Of a DNA stretch of 6,011 bases, positions 1-4,827 are shown piece after piece. Numbering within the stretch: position 1 is the stretch's first letter; each line of letters begins with the position of its first letter. The position numbers and the translations under genes are program-made. The notes below the pieces were generated by a model, which saw only the letters and a list, made by a program, of their open reading frames with translations, had not been told where the DNA came from and did not search any database. The DNA comes from Anaerolineae bacterium (lineage in GTDB: Bacteria; Chloroflexota; Anaerolineae; Anaerolineales; Villigracilaceae), in NCBI GenBank assembly GCA_003158885.1, contig PMLN01000158.1, positions 6,452-12,462 on the forward strand. Reading direction: 5' to 3'.

Positions 1-750
1 TTGCCGCTGCGCGCGCCGATCGTGATCACCGACCTGCGCACCGCCGAGATGATCAAGTATGCTTCGAACGCCTTCCTGGCAACCAAGATTTCCTTCATGA
101 ACGAACTGGCCGACCTGTGCGAATTGGCCGGAGCGGACATCAAGGAAGTCGCGGCGGGCATGGGCTACGATGCGCGCATCGGGCATCACTTCCTGGATGC
201 CGGCCTGGGCTGGGGCGGTTCGTGCTTTCCGAAGGATGTCAAAGCGCTGGCCTTCATGGCGAATGAAAAAGGCCTGGAGCCGCGTATACTCAACTCGGTG
301 ATGGGCGTTAATTATGACCGCCGTTTGGAGGTGGTCAAGCACATCGGTGAAATGGTCGGCGGCTTGAAAGGCAAGACCATCGGCCTATTTGGCCTGGCGT
401 TCAAGCCCAACACGGATGATATGCGCGAAGCGCCGTCCATTGATATCGTTAAACACCTGACCGAGGCCGGTGCCAAAATCCGCGCTTACGACCCGGTGGC
501 CATGAATGTGGCGCGTCCGCTTTTGCCCTCCATCGAAATGTTCAACGATCCCTATGAGATGGCCAAAGGTTGTGACGGCGTGATCGTTGTCACCGAATGG
601 AACGAATTCAAACAGCTCGATCTCGAGCAGTTGAAGTCTTTGCTCAAGAAGCCGGTCATCCTGGATGGGCGCAATATATACGATCCCGAACGCATGAAAG
701 CCATGGGCTTTATCTACCGCGGCATCGGGCGGGGAACGAACGGAAAATAG
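1..750 (+). CDS. ugd: UDP-glucose 6-dehydrogenase (UDP-glucose/GDP-mannose dehydrogenase family), 5'-truncated by window edge
   Basis: Cytosolic enzyme that oxidises UDP-glucose to UDP-glucuronate with two NAD+, feeding capsule, exopolysaccharide or uronic-acid glycan synthesis. The visible 249 residues cover the central helix, the catalytic region and the C-terminal UDP-binding domain. The central dimerisation helix carries the family Lys and Asn (K19 and N23 here, in EMIKYASN). The catalytic cysteine is C75 in GGSCFPKD, with the following D79. The C-terminal domain opens with GLAFKPNTDDMREAPS (131-146) and contains VVTEWNEF (196-203) and LDGRNIYDP (221-229). Family members are about 430-460 residues, so roughly 190-200 N-terminal residues, including the NAD-binding Rossmann domain, lie upstream of the window. 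The TTG at position 1 is therefore not the true start. All visible key residues are intact, so nothing suggests a pseudogene. Substrate UDP-glucose is inferred; a related sugar-nucleotide dehydrogenase is the main alternative. Confidence 0.93.
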   Translation: MPLRAPIVITDLRTAEMIKYASNAFLATKISFMNELADLCELAGADIKEVAAGMGYDARIGHHFLDAGLGWGGSCFPKDVKALAFMANEKGLEPRILNSVMGVNYDRRLEVVKHIGEMVGGLKGKTIGLFGLAFKPNTDDMREAPSIDIVKHLTEAGAKIRAYDPVAMNVARPLLPSIEMFNDPYEMAKGCDGVIVVTEWNEFKQLDLEQLKSLLKKPVILDGRNIYDPERMKAMGFIYRGIGRGTNGK

Positions 751-766
751 TCTTGTAGTCACATGA

Positions 767-803
767 TCGGCTGGTCAGAGGAATTTGCCAGCCGACTTCT
801 TTT
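767..803 (+). terminator. Candidate intrinsic terminator after ugd
   Basis: A perfect 8-bp inverted repeat, TCGGCTGG (767-774) and CCAGCCGA (788-795), encloses a 13-nt loop. It is followed by the T-rich run CTTCTTTT (796-803). It begins 17 bp after the ugd stop codon, where a terminator is expected. The loop is longer than ideal and the T run is interrupted, so strength is uncertain. Confidence 0.55.
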
Positions 804-809
804 GACCGG

Positions 810-857
810 CGACTATTCGACTGACCGACTACGCGACAATCCGACTCACCGACTCCA
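810..857 (+). repeat. Octamer tandem repeat, six units (CGACTnnn)
   Basis: The pentamer CGACT recurs at 810, 818, 826, 842 and 850, with a one-base variant (CGACA) at 834. This gives an exact 8-bp period over 48 bp: core CGACT plus a variable trinucleotide. The last unit ends on the A of the ATG of the following methyltransferase gene, so the array occupies its whole immediate upstream region, where a ribosome-binding site would normally lie. Another CGACT at 793-797 overlaps the terminator arm and is out of register. Confidence 0.8.
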
Positions 858-1774
858 TGACCACCCCTCCCGTCTGTAACTACGAAGGCTCCGACTACCA
901 ATCCTCGTTCTGGGATCGGGGCGGGCGCGCATACGAAGACCGCGTGGAAGCGCTCGCATTGAAGCGCCTGCTCCCCAAGGGCGGACGCCTTATGCTCGAA
1001 CTGGGCGCGGGCGCAGGGCGCAACACGCCGCGTTACACCGGCTTCGAACAGATCGTCCTGCTCGATTATTCACGCACCCAATTAGAGCAAGCGCAGGCAC
1101 GTTTGGGCAAATCCGAAAAATATATTTACGTGGCCGCGGATGTCTATCGCCTGCCATTTACGGACGGCCTGTTCGATGCCGCCACGATGATCCGCACACT
1201 GCACCACATGGCCGACGCGCCCAAAGCCTTAAAGCAGGTTCGGAATGTCCTGGCGCCGGAGGCGGTATTCATCTTGGAATTTGCCAACAAACTGAATCTC
1301 AAAGCCATCCTGCGCTATTGGCTGAGGCGTCAAACCTGGAGCCCCTTTGCCCTGGAGCCGGTGGAGTTTGCAAAACTAAACTTTGATTTTCATCCAAAGG
1401 CGGTATTCAATTGGCTGAAATTCCTAGGGTTCCACATCGAAAAGATTTTGACGGTCTCGCATTTCCGCATGGGGTTTCTTAAGCGGATCATTCCAACTTC
1501 GATCCTGGTATTCCTGGACGGTGCGGTCCAGTGGACCGGCGCCTTATTCCAGTTAACACCGAGTGTGTTCGTAAGGGCGGCAACGGGCGGCCAATCCTCA
1601 GCCAAGGGCGATCTGCCGTCCACCGTCCACCGTCCACCTTCCATCTTCAAATGTCCCGCCTGTAACCACTCCTCATTGGAAGATCGAACCGATCATCTCG
1701 AATGTCCCAATTGCAAACGCAAGTGGGCCTTCAAAGATGGAATTTATGATTTCAGGGAACCGCTTGAAGGCTAA
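857..1774 (+). CDS. Class I SAM-dependent methyltransferase with C-terminal Trm112-like zinc ribbon
   Basis: 305-residue cytosolic protein. Residues about 35-145 are a class I (Rossmann-like) methyltransferase: motif I LELGAGAGRN (47-56), the acidic residue D70 in LLDYS that would hold the SAM ribose, D95 in AADVYRLPF, and HHMAD (116-120). Residues about 150-240 are a poorly conserved cap of unknown role. Residues 266-299 form a four-cysteine module, C266-P-A-C269 and C283-P-N-C286, followed by DGIYDF. This resembles Trm112/UPF0434 zinc ribbons, small proteins known elsewhere to bind and activate methyltransferases. The linker (254-262) is encoded by a 7-bp tandem repeat. ATG 857 is the first plausible start, because an in-frame TGA lies at 803-805 and no standard start (ATG, GTG or TTG) intervenes. 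There is no Shine-Dalgarno sequence. The substrate is unknown; a small molecule, lipid, glycan or rRNA are all possible. Placement after ugd hints at glycan metabolism but is weak evidence. Confidence 0.85.
   Translation: MTTPPVCNYEGSDYQSSFWDRGGRAYEDRVEALALKRLLPKGGRLMLELGAGAGRNTPRYTGFEQIVLLDYSRTQLEQAQARLGKSEKYIYVAADVYRLPFTDGLFDAATMIRTLHHMADAPKALKQVRNVLAPEAVFILEFANKLNLKAILRYWLRRQTWSPFALEPVEFAKLNFDFHPKAVFNWLKFLGFHIEKILTVSHFRMGFLKRIIPTSILVFLDGAVQWTGALFQLTPSVFVRAATGGQSSAKGDLPSTVHRPPSIFKCPACNHSSLEDRTDHLECPNCKRKWAFKDGIYDFREPLEG
1617..1644 (+). repeat. Heptamer tandem repeat (CGTCCAC) inside the methyltransferase gene
   Basis: Three perfect copies of CGTCCAC (1617-1637) are followed by one degenerate copy, CTTCCAT (1638-1644). 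The array encodes the linker P-S-T-V-H-R-P-P-S between the methyltransferase domain and the zinc ribbon. The unit length is not a multiple of three, so a change of one copy shifts the reading frame. Confidence 0.8.
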
Positions 1775-1785
1775 ATCATAAGGGC

Positions 1786-1814
1786 TTGCATTCCGATGGT
1801 TTTTTCAGTATCCT
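1786..1814 (+). promoter_or_regulatory. Candidate sigma-70-type promoter for the YgjV-like gene
   Basis: TTGCAT (1786-1791) and TATCCT (1809-1814) are separated by 17 bp in the gap between the methyltransferase and the gene at 1875. Matches to consensus are only 3/6 and 4/6. The predicted start near 1821 lies just before a perfect palindrome, which slightly favours a real regulated promoter. Confidence 0.3.
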
Positions 1815-1828
1815 GTTATTAACGGCAA

Positions 1829-1844
1829 TCAGGAAATTTCCTGA
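1829..1844. promoter_or_regulatory. 16-bp perfect palindrome, candidate operator
   Basis: TCAGGAAATTTCCTGA is a perfect 16-bp palindrome located 30 bp before the ATG at 1875 and just downstream of the candidate promoter. A symmetric site in this position could bind a dimeric repressor. As a hairpin it would have little room for a loop, so a DNA-level site is more likely than an RNA structure. Confidence 0.4.
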
Positions 1845-1874
1845 AATCCTTCATTATGGAAAGGGTCAACGAAT

Positions 1875-2522
1875 ATGGATGCACATTTTTGGCTCGAGAT
1901 GGTCGGTTATCTGGGTTCGGTGGTTATAGCGATTTCGCTGATGATGCGTTCGCTGGTACGCCTGCGGATCATCAATGCGGTGGGCAGCCTGGTGTTCGTT
2001 GTCTATGGAATTCTGATCCATGCCTATCCGGTCGCCATCCTGAACGGTTTCATCGTCGGAATTGACGCCTTCTACCTGATCCGCATGTTCGGTCAGAAGG
2101 ATTACCTCCAATTGCTCGAAATTTCCCATGACAGCGCCTACCTCAGCGGCCTGTTGGATTTCTACAAGAATGATATCAAGGAAATCTATCCCGATTACAC
2201 CCATGAACCGCAGGCAGGGCATCCCACCTATCTGGTACTTCGCAACATGGTACCGGCGGGTGTATTCATCCAGCAGCAGGAAGGTACTCAAGCCAAAATC
2301 CTGCTGGATTATGTGATCCCCACCTATCGCGATTTTCGCGTGGCGCGTTTCCTCTTTCATGAAAAGGCTGAATATTTTCGCCGCCAGGGCATCGAACGTT
2401 TTGTAGCCGCGCCGGGCCGTGCGCGTCATGCCCAATACCTCGAACGCATGGGCTTCCAGCTTAAGGATGGCATGTATGCGCTTGAATTGGGCGGCGGAGT
2501 GCTGAAAGACGCAAAGCTATAA
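1875..2522 (+). CDS. YgjV-like inner-membrane domain fused to GNAT-like domain
   Basis: 215 residues. The N-terminal third has three membrane helices at about 8-24, 33-50 and 52-70, with the pattern GYLGSVVIAISLM...RIINAVGS...NGFIVGIDAFYLIR, which resembles the YgjV inner-membrane family. The C-terminal part (about 115-200) resembles a GNAT acetyltransferase: LLDYVIPTYRDF (143-154), RFLFHEKAEYFRRQGI (158-173) and ARHAQYLERMGF (183-194). The acetyl-CoA pyrophosphate loop, usually Q/R-x-x-G-x-G/A, reads R152-D-F-R155-V-A157 here, so the loop glycine is replaced and catalysis is doubtful. Start ATG 1875 has a good Shine-Dalgarno sequence, GGAAAGGG (1858-1865), 9 nt upstream. The ATG at 1856 overlaps that sequence in another frame and is not used here. 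Function is unknown. Both family assignments are from motif recall, not a search. Confidence 0.75.
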   Translation: MDAHFWLEMVGYLGSVVIAISLMMRSLVRLRIINAVGSLVFVVYGILIHAYPVAILNGFIVGIDAFYLIRMFGQKDYLQLLEISHDSAYLSGLLDFYKNDIKEIYPDYTHEPQAGHPTYLVLRNMVPAGVFIQQQEGTQAKILLDYVIPTYRDFRVARFLFHEKAEYFRRQGIERFVAAPGRARHAQYLERMGFQLKDGMYALELGGGVLKDAKL

Positions 2523-2532
2523 AATAGGAGTT

Positions 2533-2572
2533 GTTTGAAAGTTTGCCAAACGAGGCGTTGCAAGTTTGAAAG
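2533..2572 (+). repeat. Intergenic element with direct repeat GTTTGAAAG
   Basis: GTTTGAAAG occurs at 2533-2541 and again at 2564-2572, exactly 31 bp apart. Between them lie a small inverted repeat GTTTG-C-CAAAC (2541-2551) and the palindromic hexamer TTGCAA (2558-2563). The element fills most of the 64-bp gap between two genes and overlaps the region just before the ribosome-binding site of the second. It could be one unit and a bit of a dispersed 31-bp repeat, but only this copy is visible. Confidence 0.4.
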
Positions 2573-2586
2573 ATAAAGGAGACAAC

Positions 2587-3240
2587 ATGTCACTTGAACC
2601 TATAACCATCATTCGGCTTTGCGGCCTTGCAGGAATTATCGGCGCGCTGACCACAGGAGCAGGCGATTTGTTATACAACCACATTCCCGGCTCCACGCAA
2701 ACACTCTTCGAGAAAATGTCCAGCCTGCCGCAAAAGCGGCTGGTCACTGCCGGGATACTTGGGTTAATTGGCAGTTGGTTGTATTTCTTTAGCGCATTCC
2801 ACCTCTACTATGCCTTTTTACCGGTCGGGAATAATTTCGCCCTCGCCCTTTCCCTTTCCTTTGCCCTGGTTGCCATCTCCTATGGCGTGGACCATGCCTC
2901 CTATTATGCGATCGGCAGCACGGCAAAAGTCGCCAGGGAGAATCAACTGGATATCGAGTCTGCCGGGAAGTTGGGTGAAGCGCTCTTTTCCAAACTTGTC
3001 CTGATTACCTATGCACCGGTTGTAGTCTTGAGCCTGCTGATGGTATACGGTGTTCTCTCAGGGCGTTCTGCCTATCCGATTTGGATGGCCGTATTTCTAC
3101 CCATTGTTCCCTACTTGCTGCGCGTGCCTGTGCTGAAAATTTTACGCGGCAGGCTGCATGAACTTGTCCGCGATTCGTATGACAACTTCGTTCTTCTGGT
3201 TTTCTTCCTCGTATCCACCCTCGTACTTTGGATCGGGTAA
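2587..3240 (+). CDS. Multi-pass membrane protein of unknown function (DUF6796-like)
   Basis: 217 residues, almost entirely hydrophobic, with about six predicted membrane helices near 7-24, 52-76, 83-105, 134-158, 163-185 and 199-216. Acidic D27 sits in the first helix (TTGAGDLLY) and H103 in the third (GVDHASYY); both are notable polar residues within membrane segments and may be functional. The overall pattern resembles DUF6796 proteins from memory; no enzymatic motif is seen. I start at ATG 2587 because AAAGGAG (2575-2581) lies 5 nt upstream. A TTG at 2566 in the same frame would add seven residues but would place that ribosome-binding site inside the gene. It follows the YgjV-like gene by 64 bp in the same direction and may share its transcript. 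Confidence 0.8.
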   Translation: MSLEPITIIRLCGLAGIIGALTTGAGDLLYNHIPGSTQTLFEKMSSLPQKRLVTAGILGLIGSWLYFFSAFHLYYAFLPVGNNFALALSLSFALVAISYGVDHASYYAIGSTAKVARENQLDIESAGKLGEALFSKLVLITYAPVVVLSLLMVYGVLSGRSAYPIWMAVFLPIVPYLLRVPVLKILRGRLHELVRDSYDNFVLLVFFLVSTLVLWIG

Positions 3241-3254
3241 TTTTTACAAATTAC
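3237..3254 (+). terminator. Weak AT-rich stem-loop at the end of the membrane-protein gene
   Basis: GTAATTT (3237-3243) pairs with AAATTAC (3248-3254) around a 4-nt loop, overlapping the TAA stop codon. The stem is AT-rich and no T run follows, so termination is doubtful. It could equally act in 3'-end stability. Confidence 0.25.
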
Positions 3255-3278
3255 ATCCTCAGGCCAGCACATTTGTTT

Positions 3279-3284
3279 TATAAT
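3279..3284 (+). promoter_or_regulatory. Candidate -10 box for the DUF1648 gene
   Basis: A perfect TATAAT hexamer lies in the 204-bp gap between two same-strand genes, about 160 bp before the next start codon. No convincing -35 hexamer sits 16-18 bp upstream (TCCTCA at 3256-3261 is poor). If used, transcription would start near 3291 and give a leader of about 150 nt that contains the 11-mer repeat. Confidence 0.35.
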
Positions 3285-3344
3285 GAAAGTCGGAACCTTA
3301 ACACAAACGGGATTTCATCGGGATGTTCTGCATAAGGCGAAGGG

Positions 3345-3377
3345 ATTTGTTCCTCATTTGTTCCTCATTTGTTCCTC
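3345..3377 (+). repeat. 11-bp tandem repeat, three perfect copies
   Basis: ATTTGTTCCTC is repeated three times without mismatch, at 3345-3355, 3356-3366 and 3367-3377. The array is non-coding by my reading, lying between the candidate -10 box and the ribosome-binding site of the DUF1648 gene. The 11-bp period is close to one helical turn. Confidence 0.85.
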
Positions 3378-3444
3378 AAAATATTGCTTCCTCCTATTTC
3401 CGCTTTAAGCCAGCCCCCATGCCCGCTGGAACGGAGAAATCATC

Positions 3445-3948
3445 ATGCGTTCTGGAAGAATCTTTTTTATCCTTGTGCTTTTGGTGTGCGTTATTGAAAC
3501 CATGCGGCTTTGGTATATCACCCCGGCTCAAATGGCCGCTCATTTTAACGTGCAAGGGAATCCGGATCACTTCACCACCAAGGAACAGTTCTTCAGCTTT
3601 GAGCTTCAAACCATGCTGGTTGTCATTGGGCTGGGAGTTCTGACACAGGTCTTCGTCGCCATCACGCCGGTCGAAAGGGTCAATATGCCCAACCGTGAAT
3701 ATTGGCTCGCGCCTGAACACCGTAAACAAACCATCGGCTTGCTGGGTTCCTTTGCCGCCACCATTTCCGGATTCATCCTTCTGGCAATCCAGGCGGGATT
3801 TGAGCTGTCCGTCTCCGCCAATTTACACCAGCCCATCCTCTTCGACGCTCAGGCGATGTTCGTGGTGATCGCCGGATTCTTTGTAATTGTCATTTTGATG
3901 CTCTTCTGGCTGGCAATCTCTTTCAGAGTCCCGCCATCCAAGCCCTGA
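3445..3948 (+). CDS. DUF1648-type membrane protein
   Basis: 167 residues with four predicted membrane helices at about 5-23, 53-74, 98-117 and 136-160. Between helices 1 and 2 lies the DUF1648 hallmark HFNVQGNPD (33-41). After helix 2 comes MPNREYWLAPEHR (81-93), a pattern that I recall as common in this family. DUF1648 domains occur in small membrane proteins of unknown biochemical role, often in stress or regulatory loci. The start at ATG 3445 is supported by GGAG (3433-3436) 8 nt upstream. The gene ends 4 bp before the stop codon of the convergent methyltransferase on the other strand. No partner transcription factor is adjacent. Confidence 0.8.
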   Translation: MRSGRIFFILVLLVCVIETMRLWYITPAQMAAHFNVQGNPDHFTTKEQFFSFELQTMLVVIGLGVLTQVFVAITPVERVNMPNREYWLAPEHRKQTIGLLGSFAATISGFILLAIQAGFELSVSANLHQPILFDAQAMFVVIAGFFVIVILMLFWLAISFRVPPSKP

Positions 3949-3952
3949 ACTC

Positions 3953-4708
3953 CTAAACCCGTTCAACCACCAAAAAATGTGACAGGCCGAAAATCTTCAA
4001 CGGCGTCTTTTCCAAAAACTGCAGGATGGTCCGCAGAACTTTTCCCAGCGCGCCAAAGCGGACGATGAGGTTATCGTAGGCGCCGAAGATGATCGTCCGT
4101 TCGATGAACTTCACCGGCAAGCCGTCAAACAGTTTTTCCAGGTCGCGCTTTGAATAGACCCGCACATGCGGTGCGAGCCTGTCTCTCCAACGGCGCGGCA
4201 GATAGTTCACGAAAAGCTTGTTGCCAAAGGAATACTTGCCTTTCCAATAAATTCCATGTGTTTCAAAGGGATACCCGCGGTTCGGACAGAATAAAACGAT
4301 CCGCCCGCCCGGCTCAAGGACGCGCACCATTTCGCAAATAGCCGCGCGGTCATCCTGGACGTGTTCGATCACCTCGTGGCTGATGATCAGGTCGAACCTT
4401 GCTGCGGGGAGAGGCAGGAATTCCCCTGCCGCGTTGAAGATATAGGACGAACGGGTCTTCGCTTCAACGGCACGTTCGAAGTCGAACTCCAATCCATAAA
4501 CTCTTCCGCCAAACCCGGCCAGGTGCTCAACGTACATTCCCACCCCGCACCCGTTTTCCAGGAGGCGGCCTTTGAGACGCTCCCCTGCCGCGTGGGTAAT
4601 CATCTCCAGCCGGCGCTGTTGGCCGGACCGCCAAACGTAGGAGGGTTCGCCGCGCAGGGCGGCTTTCTGCATATCATGGTTTGCCATACGGATAATTATA
4701 TCTTGCAA
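3953..4708 (-). CDS. Class I SAM-dependent methyltransferase
   Basis: 251 residues, Methyltransf_11-like. Motif I is LLENGCGVGMYVEHLA (49-64). E74 in VYGLEFD is the expected ribose-binding acidic residue. HEVIEHVQDD (111-120) and VLEPGGRIVLFCPN (130-143) are the later core motifs. The C-terminal half (H151 onward, with GKYSFGNKLFVNYLPRRW at 157-174) is rich in aromatic and basic residues, like methyltransferases in glycan loci, but the substrate is unknown. The start is uncertain. The TTG at 4708 has AGGTGA about 7 nt upstream and an in-frame TGA only two codons upstream of it. ATG at 4687 gives 244 residues, begins before all conserved motifs, and lacks a clear ribosome-binding site. The gene is convergent with the DUF1648 gene and divergent from nusA. 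It is not closely similar in sequence to the methyltransferase at 857. Confidence 0.85.
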   Translation of the reverse strand: MQDIIIRMANHDMQKAALRGEPSYVWRSGQQRRLEMITHAAGERLKGRLLENGCGVGMYVEHLAGFGGRVYGLEFDFERAVEAKTRSSYIFNAAGEFLPLPAARFDLIISHEVIEHVQDDRAAICEMVRVLEPGGRIVLFCPNRGYPFETHGIYWKGKYSFGNKLFVNYLPRRWRDRLAPHVRVYSKRDLEKLFDGLPVKFIERTIIFGAYDNLIVRFGALGKVLRTILQFLEKTPLKIFGLSHFLVVERV

Positions 4709-4743
4709 CTTTCATTCACCTATGCTAAAATACCTGTTGCAAG
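4702..4743. repeat. Inverted repeat CTTGCAAC / GTTGCAAG across the nusA promoter
   Basis: CTTGCAAC (4702-4709) and its exact reverse complement GTTGCAAG (4736-4743) are separated by 26 bp. The left arm contains the -35 hexamer of the nusA promoter and the possible TTG start of the divergent methyltransferase. The right arm covers the predicted nusA transcription start. The layout would suit a dimeric or looping regulator. Each arm holds the palindromic hexamer TTGCAA, so part of the symmetry is automatic. Confidence 0.35.
4703..4731 (+). promoter_or_regulatory. Promoter for nusA
   Basis: TTGCAA (4703-4708), a 17-bp spacer, then TAAAAT (4726-4731) with an extended -10 TGC directly before it (4723-4725). 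Both hexamers match the sigma-70 consensus well, and this is the best promoter in the window. The predicted start is near 4738, giving a leader of about 90 nt before the nusA ATG. Its -35 overlaps the 5' end of the divergent methyltransferase gene. Confidence 0.65.
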
Positions 4744-4756
4744 GGTTATCAATATC

Positions 4757-4794
4757 GCAGACATTGAGAAGTGGGCTAACCCCCACTTTTCTGC
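4757..4794 (+). promoter_or_regulatory. Leader hairpin upstream of nusA, possible attenuator
   Basis: GAGAAGTGGG (4766-4775) pairs with CCCACTTTTC (4782-4791) as a 10-bp stem with one G-U pair and a 6-nt loop. A lower helix GCAG (4757-4760) can pair with CTGC (4791-4794), leaving a one-sided bulge. The 3' arm is T-rich, so the structure is terminator-like while lying between promoter and gene. From memory, GTGGG/CCCAC hairpins commonly precede the rimP-nusA operon in other bacteria. Autoregulation by NusA is an inference. Confidence 0.6.
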
Positions 4795-4827
4795 TTGTAT
4801 ATAAGGAACATCACGGAGCAAGGTAGC

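Noticed and set aside
385..762. 125-codon - strand open frame
   Set aside because: It is antisense to the conserved C-terminal domain of Ugd.
810..857. Octamer array as a possible CRISPR or integration site
   Set aside because: Units are far too short, with no spacers, no cas genes and no integrase nearby.
1866..2435. 189-codon - strand open frame
   Set aside because: It is antisense to the YgjV/GNAT gene, which has a good ribosome-binding site and coherent membrane helices.
3323..3643. 106-codon + strand open frame reading through the 11-mer repeat and into the DUF1648 gene
   Set aside because: It overlaps the well-supported DUF1648 gene in another frame, lacks a ribosome-binding site, and its product has no recognisable domain.
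4695..4700. TATAAT on the - strand just before the ATG of the second methyltransferase, suggesting leaderless transcription
   Set aside because: No -35 hexamer lies at proper spacing, and the sequence is within the coding region if the TTG start is used.
4361..4804. 147-codon + strand open frame opposite the second methyltransferase
   Set aside because: It is antisense to a gene with clear SAM-binding motifs, and it runs through the nusA promoter and leader hairpin.
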